Below are positions 10,459 through 21,510 of a stretch of DNA of 64,000 nucleotides, one piece after another. The notes beneath the pieces were generated by a model. It searched no databases and was not told where the DNA came from. It worked only from the letters and a program-made list of their open reading frames with translations. Position 1 is the stretch's first letter, and every line of letters begins with the position of its first letter. Source of the DNA: Xiphydria camelus (lineage: Eukaryota > Arthropoda > Insecta > Hymenoptera > Xiphydriidae). Where the stretch lies: the NCBI GenBank assembly GCA_963678675.1, contig OY783194.1:10694607-10758606 (forward strand), given 5' to 3'. Made by a program: the position numbers and the translations under genes.

Positions 10459-10915
10459 TCTATTACAATGAAACTAACAAATTTTTCTTAATTGCACTTA
10501 CAGCATTTGAAAGTGCCGTTTTTGAACTTTTCAATACATTACTTGATTGTTCCTAAACGATTTTACAAAGCCAAATTTCAGTACGACAAGTCGATCATGT
10601 AGGTCCACCGCACCACGCGTCTGATACATTTAGGCCATATTCACGGCTCTATTACAATGAAACTAAACAATTTGTTTTAATTCCACTTACAGAATTTGAA
10701 AGTGTTGTTTTTGAACTTTTCAATGCATTACTTGATTGTTCCTAAACGATTTTACAAAGTCAAATTTCAGTACGAAAAGTCAATCATGTAGGTCCACTGC
10801 ACCACGCGTCTGATACATTTAGGCCATATTCACGGCTCTATTACAATGAAACTAAAAAATTTTTCTTAATTGCACTTAGAGAATTTGAAAGTGTCGTTTT
10901 TTTAACTGCTGTGTC
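10459..10915. repeat. 189-bp tandem repeat, about 2.4 copies
   Basis: TCTATTACAATGAAACTA begins at 10459, 10648 and 10837, an exact 189-bp spacing. Each unit also carries TTACTTGATTGTTCCTAAAC, CATGTAGGTCCAC and CACCACGCGTCTGATACAT. Units differ by a few substitutions, and the third breaks off at a T-rich tract near 10910. Probably a small satellite-like expansion. Confidence 0.9.
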
Positions 10916-12394
10916 TAACACAACCCTATTTTTTTTTGTAAAAATTCAAAATTTTATTGATATTTATTATTTTGTCAGTATGCAGTATTATATTTATATT
11001 TTCGATTATATTTACTATCCAATTACTACATTTTTTGTGTTAAAGCATCGCTTATAAAAGGAGAAATATTATTTTACATTTTATGATATCGTATATTGAA
11101 ATGACTGATTTTTTTACAAAAAAAAAGTAAAAAACAACATTAGTTCTTTTAAAAAAAAGAATATTTTGCAAAAGTATACCGTGCCGATTCCGTCATCAGT
11201 CTTACAGCAGCGAGTGCGAGGCGAACGTTTGTTTCATCTAGTTGTTTAAGAAATAATTAAATAATGTCCCATTGAAGAGTATATACGGTTTATTGGGTGT
11301 TTGATTTTAAACACATAATCTAACTTTAGAAAGCATATGAAAAATAAACTTGTACAAGGGTGTACCTCAGGTCACTGACAGATCGTGTACCTTAGACCGG
11401 ACCAAGGTACAATCTTTATTCAAATTAAGGTTATTTTATTTTCTATTTTAGATAATTGTTGTAAATAACATCTAAAATTGTAGTTGTTTTATAGATGAAT
11501 ATTTTTAAATACCTCGAAGTAAAGCTGGAGTCAAAAGGGAACCCATAAACTCGCGAAATTTACTTTTTGTATTTTTGTAATATTTTGTGTTTATAAATAA
11601 ACATATTTGAGTAAATTGATTTAATTTCTTATTCATTTTATTACTGACCCAAGGTACAACATATGGTGGTCCAAGGTATACGACCACATTGTAGCTTGGG
11701 TCACATTGTAACGTTTAATTAAATTCACATTTTCAGCTAAACTATTTGTGGCAAAAACAAAACATAACAAAGGAAGGTAGAAAAATAGTTGTAGAATCCG
11801 TTGCATCGCTTAATTTTTACAAATTTGTAATAATAAAATTAAGAAATGGTACAACACTTTACCCTACTTCTAAATTCCGACCATCGTTTGTCGGAACATA
11901 ATGTAATTGCGTAAACTTGCGCGCGTTTTTCTTGTTGTTTTGTATAGCTTAGAGGGGTCTAGCTTTAAGATGGTTGCTTACTCATCCCTGAATAACATTA
12001 AATACATACTTAAATTGGTGTGCGAAATCAATGGTTTTGTTTACAGCGACAAGCATACATTCTAATACAATTTATGACTAATTTTATAAGTGTATTTTGA
12101 AAGTCAGATGTTACAACTTACATTAATATGTAGAAAAACACGTTAGAACACTTGAGAAACGTCACTTGTCAACAGCGTGGCTGCAACCCACTGACAAAAT
12201 TAAAGCGTTTCCACAGCTCACTCTAATTCCGAGAGAAGTAGTGACTGTTCTAGGTGCATTTAACACCTTTTTGGATCAGTAAAATCAACTTTTTTTTGTA
12301 GGATAGTACGAAAGGGACATTAAGCAAACAAAATACTATATTAGTGTAAATAAATCAATCATTCGATAAATTGGGTAAAGTGACGCTAAATCGT
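10916..12394. other. Noncoding intronic sequence
   Basis: AT-rich with homopolymer runs. The words GTACCTTRG and CCAAGGTAC recur in both orientations between 11340 and 11700 (11389, 11402, 11648, 11671), suggesting an eroded inverted-repeat element, but I cannot define its ends. No gene recognised. Confidence 0.35.
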
Positions 12395-12552
12395 TAAAAT
12401 TTCACACTGTGCGCCGTTGTGATCGAGTCCATTTATTTACACACGCGCCTATTTACCACGCTTGGGAAAGGCTATGGGCGGTGCGATACATACCTTTAAG
12501 GGGGTTAACTCCTCCAGACCACCTCCAGACAACAGGTTTTTCAATAATTTTT

Positions 12553-13137
12553 TACAAAAAATTGAGAGCATTCATTGCAATGAATAAAATTACATAATAA
12601 TAATGACATTCAAATGTATACACACAAATTTAGTTATGAGTGAAAAAAACAAAATGGCGGCGCTACAGCTGATCAAACTTGACTCCTCGAAATTTGCGCC
12701 GTGGAACACCCAGGTCCTTGTACTTAACTGAAATCAACGAACCAAATTTTTTTCATTAAAACAAATCATTCCGCTTGGTATGAACCTAAATTTAACAAGA
12801 AAAAAAAGAATGAAAATTTGAGGACAAAAAGAAAAAGCGTTTAAAGTTAACTTTTTCTTTTTATCCTCAAGTTTTCATTCTTTTCTTTTTTTCTTGTTAA
12901 ATTTAGGTTCATGCAAAGCGGAATGATCTTTTAATGAAAAAAATTTGGTTCATTTATTTCAGTTAAGTACAAGGACCTGGGCGTTCCACGGCGCAAATTT
13001 CGAGGAGTCAAGTTTGATCAGCTGTAGCGCCGCCATTTTGTTTTTTTCACTCATAACAAAATTTGTGTGTATACATTTGAATGTTAATATTATTATGTAA
13101 TTTTATTCATTGCAATGAATGCTCTCAGTTTTTTGTA
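12553..13137. mobile_element. 585-bp palindromic foldback inserted in a TIR
   Basis: Left end TACAAAAAATTGAGAGCATT pairs with right end AATGCTCTCAGTTTTTTGTA. Arms of about 285 bp are near-identical (e.g. AAAATGGCGGCGCTACAGCT and its inverse; TTAAGTACAAGGACCTGGG). The turn is near 12845. The intact opposite arm at 15480-15530 shows the pre-insertion sequence (TTTCAATAATGTTTTTAGTCC, inverted), demonstrating insertion into the left arm of the larger element. Confidence 0.85.
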
Positions 13138-13971
13138 AATAGTCCAGGGAAATAAGACTTCCTCTGCGGAATGAGAGAAAGCATGCTGGATTTTTGCAGA
13201 CATCTTCGTTTTGACGTTCTAATGAAGCACCAAAAAGTCTCATATGCTCACCCTTGTGCGTCTCGAGATATCGAAGGTCAAAGGTCATAAAAATCAATTT
13301 TTTAAATTGCCTTTTCTTATAGTAAAACATTTAAAGAATGTTGTGTCCAAATTTCAAGTCAATCGGAGCAAAACTCTCAGTCATAGACCTTTAAGTCTCC
13401 GCTCCTCTAATACTGCGGAGCGGTAAGAACTCGGCGCTTTAAACGCTTGTTTCTCGAAACCAAGTTTTAAAAGTCCGTGGACATCGTCATTTAAAAACTA
13501 CTGCACCAATTCTTTTCCAAATTTGTACACTTTCTACATATAAAATACCATACCCCTACGTTTTTCTTTTTCTTTTTTTGTCGCATTAAGGGGGTTTTAC
13601 AGCAACAAAATGACGGATTTTTTCGTGAACGCAATTTTTACTTCAAACAACCACCAAAAATTTTAAAATGGAAAAAAAAAATTAAAGAAAAACGTAAAGG
13701 TCTATAAAAACATCTGTTTTAACTACATTGCTTTGATTTTTTGATTTGAGATAGTTCTACAGGGAAATATAGTGTGTCCACAGCAAATCATCTTTTCTAA
13801 AAGGCGTCCTCGAAAATGCTTCGTCACCGGCTTATTTCTCAATATTTTTCTACAAAAAAATTACAAAATGTTCGAATAATGCTTTGTAATATGCGAAACA
13901 TTAGAATATGTCTGCTTCAACAATAGCTCTAAAAAAATTCGTAAAAATAGAGTTATTTTCCACGCGTTAGA

Positions 13972-13993
13972 TCCCCCCCCCCCCCCCCCCCCC
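13972..13993. repeat. Homopolymer C tract
   Basis: An uninterrupted run of about 20 C just before the protein fragment becomes readable (from about 14020). It may mark a deletion or rearrangement breakpoint, or be an error-prone assembly position. Confidence 0.8.
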
Positions 13994-14019
13994 TCTTAAT
14001 AGGACGAACTCATTGTCAG

Positions 14020-14847
14020 TCACATCAGCGACAAATTTTCGTAAAGAAAATTGGCAAGGGTACTACATCAACACGAATTTATTCATCTAAAAGTTTCGAC
14101 AAATATCCTCTTTGCAAAGAACATATTTTGTTTTTGCATGCCTTCACTGAATGCGACACTACCTCTACACTATTCAATAAAGGAAAACTTCAGATTATGA
14201 AAATGTTTGAGAAACATCCCAATTTGAATAACTCGGCTCAAATATTTCAAGAAGAAAACTGCCCGCCAGATACATTATTTGAAAACGGAAAGCGTTTTCT
14301 ATTAGCCATGTATAGTGCTCCAAAAGAAGAAGTAAACATTGACAACTTTAGGTATACCCATTTCATCAAATTAACACGATTTAATAAACTAGTTAATTTG
14401 TCATATCTTCCACCTACCAGTGAAGCAGCTCAACAGCATATCTACCGGGCCTACTACCAAATACAGATTTGGCTAGGAAAAAATCTACAACCCGAAGAAT
14501 GGGGTTGGGATTTAAAAAACGAGATGCTAGAGCCGAAAACAACACTATTGCCACCTGCCCCAGATGAACTATTAAACACAATCTTCTGCAATTGTAAAAA
14601 AGGATGTGGTGAGCAGTGTGGATGTAGAAAAGTAGGACTACCATGCTCTACAGTTTGTGGTCAGTGTAACGGACAGGCATGCCTGAATCCTTCCTCAGAA
14701 TTGCAAGACATTGAAAACTTCAGTGGCCATGAGCCTGAAGAGATTTTGCAATTAGATACAGCGGAAGAGTGTGATGATGAAGACAATATTTTGGTAGAAC
14801 TACTTGAGGAACCTGAAGAAGACGAGGACGAAGAAGAGGAAACATAA
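14020..14847 (+). pseudogene. XPG-like transposon protein, C-terminal fragment with Cys-rich tail
   Basis: Open from about 14020 to a stop at 14845-14847. There is no credible start: the frame is a 3' fragment. It begins with IFVKKIGKGTTSTRIYSSKS, corresponding to the GKG segment that follows the acidic nuclease motifs in the related gene at 41270-42345. FLHAFTECDTTSTLF follows; the related copies have GCD here, comparable to the G-C-D-Y loop of FEN1/XPG nucleases, while this copy has ECD. A helical region and the tryptophan-containing segment EEWGWDLKN come next, then the Cys-rich module CNCKKGCGEQCGCRKVGLPC...CGQC and a strongly acidic tail (DEDNILVELLEEPEEDEDEEEET). The N-terminal two thirds of the protein are missing. 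The serine-rich minus-strand frame over the tail is a shadow. Confidence 0.7.
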
Positions 14848-16144
14848 ACCACGCCGGCAACTGCGAAAGATGTGAATCGGTTACTGTTCAGAAACTTTTG
14901 TTAATATCGAAAATATGGATTAGGCCAGTAGGGTAAACATGGATTAGGGTAGTAGGTACATGTAGTTGTAGTAACATGTCTTAAAAAACGCGCCTTGCAT
15001 TCTACTTCAAAAGTAGTGTGGAAAAGGATGCATTATTTGTTATGAACTATTTATTATATTTTTTTTATAAATGAACAAACTTTTAATTGAAACAATAATA
15101 GGAATTCAATTTTTTAGTAACTACTAAGAAAAGTGCATTCATAGTTATAGCTAAGCAGTATATACAGTATTACCTATTCAAAAATGCACGCTCCCGCTTC
15201 TTCTCGCTATATCTCGAAAACGGTTGATCGTACAAAAAAATGTATACAATCAAACTTGTAGAGAATACTGTTTTACGTAAATTTTGTTAAACCTTCTTAA
15301 GACATCAGACTAGCCGGAAGCGAGATTTTCGCAAAAAACTGATTTTCATGACCTTTGACCTTCGATATCTCGAGACGCACAAGTGTGAGCATGAGACTTT
15401 TTGATGCTTCATTAGAACATCAAAACGAAGATCTCTGCAAAAATCCAGCTTGCTTTCTCTCATTCCGCAGATGGGGTTTTTATATACCTTATTTCCCTGG
15501 ACTAAAAACATTATTGAAAAACCTGTTGTCTGGAGGTGGACTGGAGGAGTTTCCCCCCTTAAGGGCTGTACGAAGTGCAGTGCGATGCGCGGTGCGCCGT
15601 TATGAGAGAGTTTTTGGACTGCTAAACTGCACGTCCTGGTTTTCGGTTATCGGTTATTGTGAGCACATGCGCAGATTTATTCCCTTAACGTTAACACCAT
15701 CTTGTTGAAATTAGTTTTTGATCCTCAAGAAGGCGTTACGTAGGTATAACGTAAGTGTACCCAGGTAGCACAACTAGTTTCCATATTGTGATCAAGAAGT
15801 GTACTTTGAAATCTTGCCTCGATCTCTCCTCTCAATGTCCGAATAAGTATCATTTATAGTAAACTAGTTGAAGAAAGCATATAAGGATGTAATAAAAGTT
15901 TCCTAAAAGTACACTAGTTGTAGCGAATCACTTAAATGCATGATGTGACTTCCCTTTGAGCTTTCAAAAGGACCATGCACAAGTACGCAAGAAGTATCCT
16001 AGCACTAGGTAACTTTTAGGTGTCTCTCTAATGTAGGAAAAAGTATTCTTTTGCAGGCGCGCAAAAAGTATCCTAGCACTAGGTAACTTTTAGACTACTA
16101 ACTGCCAACCCGCATAGTGGTGTCGATTTTTTTTTCATACCCTA

Positions 16145-16226
16145 CCGGGACTTGAACCTGCGGTCTTTAGGACGAGCTGCTTCGAAACTGGGAATGCTTT
16201 CGCACTCTACCAATTGAGCCACCGAC
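16145..16226 (-). repeat. tRNA-derived sequence (pseudo-tRNA / SINE head)
   Basis: On the minus strand the block reads TGGCTCAATTGGTAGAGTG (A-box-like) and, about 50 bases on, GGTTCAAGTCC (B-box-like), with a spacer like a tRNA variable region. The acceptor arms do not pair (GTCGGTG against CCGGTAG), so it cannot fold as a functional tRNA. It lies in the 5' part of the CCCAGG element. Confidence 0.6.
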
Positions 16227-17094
16227 TTTTCAATATTGGTGTCGGTCGACTCCAGTCATATATAGAAACCGAACATGACAGTGACTGCTCTCGAAGGTTC
16301 TTCTCATTAAATTTTATAAAATAATTGGATACTTTCTTTTTCAGAACAGTAGCTTTATCAAAACGATTATGATAATTAATCACTCATTATTTATGGAATA
16401 ATTCGGTACATTTGCACTCTTTGAAACATCATTATTATATCAATTTTTATATTTTTTAATTTAAAAATTTTGTGAAAACAGTGCATTCACAATAAATTTA
16501 CGAAGTGTTTGCACGTCGTTAAGGCTCCACGACTACCCTGACAATAAGTTTAAACACTGGGTCTCACGAACACACTACGGTGATGTCACTACGTGTCACT
16601 GCGTGTTTTTAGCGAGCAAATGCACGCTTTGCTATCGGGGTTATAAAAGTGATTATAAATTAAAAGCAAAGAAAGAGAGAGATAATAGTTCACTTTGATA
16701 TTCTCCATATATAACACAACACTGTGTACTAATATAAAGTATAAACTATTCTCTGTAATACTATCAGTAATATTCAGCTGTTAAAATTCTATAAATCTAA
16801 TAATAGGTTTGTTATAATATAGCAAATTTTGGAATTTGTGAAACTGATTATTTATAAATTGTAATGACTTTTCATCAGAACGTCTGTTATATAGAATAAT
16901 GAGGCTGGAAATAGAGTTTCAATTTTGTCCGAGGTCCAGCAGGTCGAAATTAGAGTTGGAAGTATACTCAAATTCTAATTTAAACCTGTTCGTGATCATC
17001 TGAGCACGATGATCAAGAAATTAGTTACACCTACAGCGGCAAACCAATACTTCAAAGAAATTAGGTTTCCAGGTATAGAATTGAAAAATCCGTT

Positions 17095-17290
17095 GTAGTC
17101 TATTTTGTGTTGGTTAGTTTTTATATGATCAGTTATTAGGTATTATGGTAGAGAAATTATTGTGCACTTATACTTGCAAAGATTAGAAAATGGATAGTGC
17201 TAGACGCATTTCTAATACCTGCTTATTTGACAATACCATTTGCGTTACCCGAGTTGGTCAGAAAGAAGGATAATACTAGTGTATTTTTAG
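17095..17290 (+). repeat. Subterminal repeat unit of the CCCAGG element, unit 1
   Basis: Contains AGAGAAATTATTGTGC, ATACTTGCAAAGATTAG, ATGGATAGTGCTAGACGCAT, CGAGTTGGTCAGAAAGAAGG and GTATTTTTAGCGTA. The same series recurs in the same orientation at 20985-21185 and 21190-21420. It is cut by the SINE and DDE transposon: the unit resumes at about 20958 with GTATTTTTAGCGTACCTTAAG. Confidence 0.75.
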
Positions 17291-17300
17291 CGTATCGCCG

Positions 17301-17424
17301 GCAGTAGCCGAGTGGTCTAAATGCTAGCCTCTCGAAGACTGCTCGGGCGATAGGTCTAGGGTTCGAATCCCGGCTTGCGGAAAAATAATTTTTCCGGGAT
17401 CCGGGGATCGAGCTAAGACCGGCT
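17301..17424 (+). mobile_element. tRNA-derived SINE, copy 1
   Basis: The head GCAGTAGCCGAGTGGTCTAA with B box GGGTTCGAATCCC at about 17360 resembles a serine-type tRNA. It is followed by GGAAAAATAATTTTTCCGGG and GAGCTAAGACCGGCT. A second copy with the same head, body and 3' end is at 41122-41248 on the minus strand; outside these limits the two diverge. Short SINE or SINE fragment; no LINE-like tail identified. Confidence 0.75.
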
Positions 17425-17638
17425 TGGGTACAATGGTCCAAAAAGGACTGACAAGGGGACCCTTCGAAAGTCGGAGCACCGATTGTAATGAATTTTTTTT
17501 TATAAATAAAGGGAAGTCCCCTGAGTAACGCTCATACTTTACTTTTGTCCAATGCGCCTTTGTTTATTTAAAAAAAAAAGAAATTGTTTTGACGCGTAAA
17601 GTGTGTACTGTAATGTAATACTCGGTATCCAAGATAAC

Positions 17639-17707
17639 GGCGTGGCGCAGTCGGCTAAGGCATAGACTTACCACGCGGGCATCCCGCGTTCGATTCCCGT
17701 GTATGCA
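17639..17707 (+). repeat. tRNA-like module in left TIR
   Basis: TGGCGCAGTCGGCTAAGGC is an A-box-like D arm, and GTTCGATTCCC is a B-box-like T arm about 30 bases later, at tRNA-like spacing. A strong GCGGGCATCCCGC hairpin replaces the normal anticodon/variable region, and the 5' and 3' ends do not form an acceptor stem. The inverted copy at 20661-20732 keeps the same bases. Likely a fossil pol III promoter in the TIR and not a functional tRNA gene. Confidence 0.65.
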
Positions 17708-17856
17708 CTCTTTTTTTTTTACCAATTTCGAACTTTTTCACTTTTTTTTATTATTGAAACTATTACTACTAATCTTTAGAAGTAAAATAAATGTAGGTAA
17801 CGTGAATAAAAAAATTTTTTGCATTTAAAACTATATTTTGAACGATTGTTACTAAT

Positions 17857-18457
17857 CATTCGAAGGCAAATTAGTGAAGTTTTGGTGACAATTTCTATGC
17901 TTCACATTAAATGACGTCAATGCCGGGTAAGTGCAAATTACTCATTTTCCTACGAAACATTCATTAAATTTGGTGGTAATCCACTCGTGACGTCAACACC
18001 AGGTGTCATTCGAAGGCAATTAGTGAAATTTTGGTAACAATTTCTATGTTTCACATTAAATGACGTCAATGCCGGGTAAGTGCAAATTACTCATTTTCCT
18101 AAGAAACATTCATTAAATTTGGTTGTAATTCACTCGTGACGTCAACACCAGGTAAGTGTCATTCGAAGGCAATTAGTGAAATTTTGGTAACAATTTCTGT
18201 TTCACATTAAATGACGTCAATGCCGGGTAAGTGCAAATTACTCATTTTCCTACGAAACATTCATTAAATTTGGTGGTAATTCACTCGTGACGTCAACACC
18301 AGGTAAGTGTCATTCGAAGGCAATTAGTGAAATTTTGGTAACAATTTCTATGTTTCACATTAAATGACGTCAATGCCGGGTAAGTGCAAATTACTCATTT
18401 TCCTACGAAACATTCATTAAATTTGGTGGTAATTCACTCGTGACGTCAACACCAGGG
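17857..18457 (+). repeat. 151-bp tandem array with paired TGACGTCA motifs, 4 copies
   Basis: CATTCGAAGGCAA starts at 17857, 18007, 18160 and 18311. Each unit contains AAATGACGTCAATGCCGGGT and CTCGTGACGTCAACACCAGG, so the array carries eight TGACGTCA palindromes (the CRE/bZIP core). Most are followed by GGTAAGT. The array ends 17 bp before the ATG of the transposase gene (18474) and may hold its promoter/enhancer; that role is inference. Confidence 0.9.
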
Positions 18458-18473
18458 TCAATTACTCATTGCT

Positions 18474-20493
18474 ATGTTATACACTCCAACCCTTCTTATT
18501 GTCAGCGGGGTATTATGCTGTTCGTCTGGAAACCTAGAAAATGTCCTACAAATACCAGTTACTCATTATTCTACGAAGCTACTCCCAAATTATCCCCCTT
18601 TGTTCGAAAATGCCTTAAAAGTCGACGTGATGGAGGTCTTATCATCAGTTTTCTTCCAACGTTCACCTAGTACACTTTGGAAGGTATTTTGGAAAATGGA
18701 AAACGAGTCAGGAATACCTGAACGTCAAGAATCGCCCATAAGTAATGAGTGCTTGAAGTATGAGGAAGATATGAGAATAACTTTCTCGAATTCTTGGTTC
18801 CTTGTGTCAGAGATTCTGGAGGAGGATGGATTGAAAATTAAGGATGCCTCGGCTCCAAACAAATTCACAAGTCGAGAGATTGTTTTGGCAAAGGAATTGG
18901 CTCAAACAATAAAAGATATTATAACTACGGGCCATTTTATCGTTGACGAGGACCTTATCACTTCGGAAGAACCAGATGAAGAGCAACTATATGAAGAGGT
19001 ATGTTTCTGTAATGTGTAATCTTGTATTTTTTGCTCTGGAAATGTTCTCATGACTTCATTGGATTTGTGTTTTTTTATTTTCTTCTTGCAGTGTCCAGAT
19101 CCAGCGATGGATACAGATTACAGCCAGAATTACAGTCCTGATGACGACGAGGAACCATCTTCGAAAGATTACATCCCGTTGGAGTACAAGGCCAAAGCTG
19201 TGGCCCTCGCCCAGGCTCATCCCAAGTGGAGTTTGAAGACTCTGCACGCTCATGGTTGCACACGGCTGAAAAGGAAGGATTATCTAATTCAATGGAAAAA
19301 GGATGTCCAGGAAAGTGGCACTAGGAATGACAAAATAGGGATGATTAACTCTGGAACATTCGAACGGTTTGAAGAAACGAGAAGCCGATTAGAGCAAGTG
19401 ACGACACGAGATCTACAACAGTGGGCTACATCCAGTTCTTTTCCGTACATTTCAGAGAAATTCACATTTCGAGCAAGCAGTTGCTGGGTCCAGAACTTCA
19501 AGAGAAAATACGGAATAAGACAACGAAAAGTCACGAAATTCGTCAGTAAGAATGACATGGCTACCTTGGAGGAAACTTTGGAAGCAGCGGAAAGATTCAG
19601 AGTGGCAACGAGATTTCTGATGCCTAACTATCATCCCGACTTCATCATCAATAGTGACCAGACCGGATGTCAGTATGATACAGCATATAATAGGAGTTTG
19701 GATTATAAAGGCGCGAAAACGGTTCTCGTTAAAAAACGAAACTTATCGAAGCTCACTCATTCGTATACAGCACAGTACAGCGTCACTGCATCTGGTAAAT
19801 TGCTCCCCCATGTTTTTATCTGTCTGCAAGAACCTGCAAATAATTTTGGTCCTCAAGTTTCCAAAAAAGTTGAACAGCTTACTAAAGAATTAGGAAATGT
19901 TGTAATTACTTGCTCAAAATCAGGTAAGTTGACTACACATTTATACAGAAAATTTCTGGAGACAACGTTGAAGCCTTATGTTAAAGAAGATAAATTTGTT
20001 TTGCTCGTCGATTCGTGGAGTGGTCAAGCCGATAGTACTTTGTATGACGATGTGTTCACAAACAGTGATGGGGAAGTTACTTGCACATTAAAAATTATTC
20101 CTCCTAAATGTACCCCTTTGTGTCAACCATGTGACGTATACTTTTATCGACAAGTGAAGAATTTTGTGAAGAGATTACAGAATGCGTCAGATTTATTAAA
20201 AGAACAACGAGAACTGTCATCTCAAGAAGACGCAATCAAGATCCACGTTTGCGTCTAAATTGATAGAAGAAAGACCTTTTTTCAATAATATAAATGATGT
20301 CTGTTTCCCATTGAGCAATTTGAAACAAAAATGTAACTGCGGTTTTGTAACGTGTATGAAATGTGCTTGGTGTAAAGAGATTTTGTGTTTTAAGTGTTTA
20401 TATGATATTTATCATCCTAAAGTAAGTAAGATGTCGGCCCCAGAATCACCATCGGAATCGTCCGATGGAATTAGCGATAAGTATACCAATTAA
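18474..20493 (+). CDS. CENP-B/pogo-like DDE transposase, two exons, 3' frameshift
   Basis: Exon 1 is 18474-18998 (175 codons, ATG right after the tandem array). The donor is GAG|GTATGT and the acceptor CTTCTTGCAG at 19082-19091. Exon 2 runs from 19092 to a stop at 20256-20258. The junction keeps frame. The N-terminal half is acidic. Residues about 200-320 contain an HTH-like DNA-binding region (KFTFRASSCWVQNFKRKYGI). The catalytic core shows INSDQTG (first D), LLVDSWSGQ (second D) and PPKCTPLCQPCDVYFYRQ (third D), 40 residues apart, as in DDE_1-type enzymes. The Cys-rich C terminus (CNCGFVTCMKCAWC...LCFKC) is encoded in the next frame to 20493, implying a 1-base shift or small deletion near 20240. 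All three acidic residues remain, so decay is mild. Confidence 0.75.
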
Positions 20494-20660
20494 ATTTAAA
20501 ATTTCACTTGTTACGAATAAATGAAAATGCTTTTTGTAATTGAACGTGTTTAAATTTTGTTTTTTCGCCTTACCTAGATTTATTTTACTTCTAAAGATTA
20601 GTAGCAATAGTTTGAATAATAAAAATAGAGAAAAAGTTCGAAATTGGCAAAAAAAAAGAG

Positions 20661-20732
20661 TGCATGCACGGGAATCGAACGCGGGACGCCCGCGTGGTAA
20701 GTCTATGCCTTAGCCGACTGCGCCACGCCGTT
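20661..20732 (-). repeat. tRNA-like module in right TIR
   Basis: Inverted copy of 17639-17707: GGGAATCGAAC is the inverse B box and CCGACTGCGCCACGCC the inverse A box. Differences from the left copy are few (one base in the GCGGG hairpin, one in GCATGCA), so both TIRs have been kept similar. Confidence 0.65.
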
Positions 20733-20929
20733 ATCTTGGATACCGAGTATTACATTACAGTACACACTTTACGCGTCAAAACAATTTCTTTTTTTTTAAA
20801 TAAACAAAGGCGCATTGGACAAAAGTAAAGTATGAGCGTTACTCAGGGGACTTCCCTTTATTTATAAAAAAAAATTCATTACAATCGGTGCTCCGACTTT
20901 CGAAGGGTCCCCTAGTGAGTGCCCGTTAA

Positions 20930-21510
20930 ATGCTAAGTACAGTACTGTACAGTACAGTATTTTTAGCGTACCTTAAGCATTTACGTTGTAGTCCATTTTC
21001 TGTTGTTTAGTTTAGATATGGTTAGATCTAGGTATTATGTAGAGAAATTATTGTGCCTCTGTACTTGCAAAAACCGGAAAATGGATAGTGCTAGACTCAT
21101 TTATTATACCTGCTTACTCCACAGTACCATTCGCGCTACCTGAGTTGGTCAGAAAGAAGGATACTGCTAGTGTGTACTTCCAGCGTACTTAAGGTATTCT
21201 CATTTTAGTCTGTTCTTGGTTGGTTAGTTTTGATATGATCAGTTATAGGTATTATGTAGAGAAATTATATTGTGCCCTTTTATACTTGCAAGAATCAGAA
21301 AATCGATAGTACTAGACGCATTTTTGATACCTACTTACTTGACAATACAATTAGCGCTACCTGAGTTAGTCAGAAAGAAGGATAGTGCTAGTGTACTTTT
21401 AGTGTACTCTGAATAATCATATTTTAGCCCGTTTTATCTTGAGCCATTATAACATGGTCAGTCCTAGGTATCATATAGAATCATGTTTGATGTCTAATGG
21501 CTGAACTTTC
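20930..21510 (+). repeat. Subterminal repeat units 2-3 of the CCCAGG element
   Basis: Two and a half further units of the about 205-bp repeat described at 17095: TACTTGCAAAAACCGGAAAA..., GCTACCTGAGTTGGTCAGAA at about 21136 and GCTACCTGAGTTAGTCAGAA at about 21353. They run up to the right terminus. Each unit contains GTGCTAG/GCTACCTG words resembling the TIR itself, which suggests reiterated transposase-binding sites. Confidence 0.7.

Larger units (their letters stand above)
12395..15604 (+). mobile_element. Degraded transposon with XPG-family protein fragment (Academ-like, copy A)
   Basis: Inverted arms bracket this block. Left: 12499-12552 (GGGGGTTAACTCCTCCAGAC...) continuing after an insertion at 13138-13290 (TAGTCCAGGGAAATAAG... 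to AGGTCAAAGGTCATAAAAAT). Right: 15346-15566 in reverse order (ATGACCTTTGACCTTCGATA ... CCCTGGACTA ... GTCTGGAGGTGGACTGGAGG). Between the arms lies the protein fragment at 14020-14847. The outer boundaries are fuzzy (left flank GGTGCGATACATACC, right GCATCGCACTGCAC are only weakly inverted), so the limits given are approximate. The superfamily follows from the encoded protein. Confidence 0.6.
17454..20913 (+). mobile_element. DDE transposon with 350-bp TIRs carrying tRNA-like modules
   Basis: Left TIR 17454-17801 and right TIR 20570-20913 are inverted, near-identical and start AGGGGACCCTTCGAAAGTCG. Each TIR contains a tRNA-like block (17639-17707 plus, 20661-20732 minus), an A/T homopolymer, and at the inner edge TTTAGAAGTAAAATAAAT. 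Between them are the 151-bp tandem array and a two-exon transposase gene, so this is a nearly complete autonomous element of about 3.46 kb. The target duplication is unclear (left flank GGACTGAC, right AGTGAGTG). It sits inside the subterminal repeat array of the 15760-21528 element. Confidence 0.8.

Noticed and set aside
10077..10556. 159-codon open frame
   Set aside because: Half of it lies in the 189-bp tandem repeat. There is no recognisable motif, and the frame is not maintained in the following repeat units.
14661..14852. Serine-rich minus-strand frame
   Set aside because: It is the complement of the acidic (GAA/GAT) tail of the plus-strand XPG-family fragment.
16145..16226. Functional tRNA gene on the minus strand
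   Set aside because: No acceptor stem pairing and an overlong middle region; better explained as a tRNA-derived repeat.
17639..17707. Functional tRNA gene
   Set aside because: A and B boxes look convincing, but the acceptor and T stems do not pair and the anticodon arm is replaced by a GC hairpin; the copies are inside transposon TIRs.
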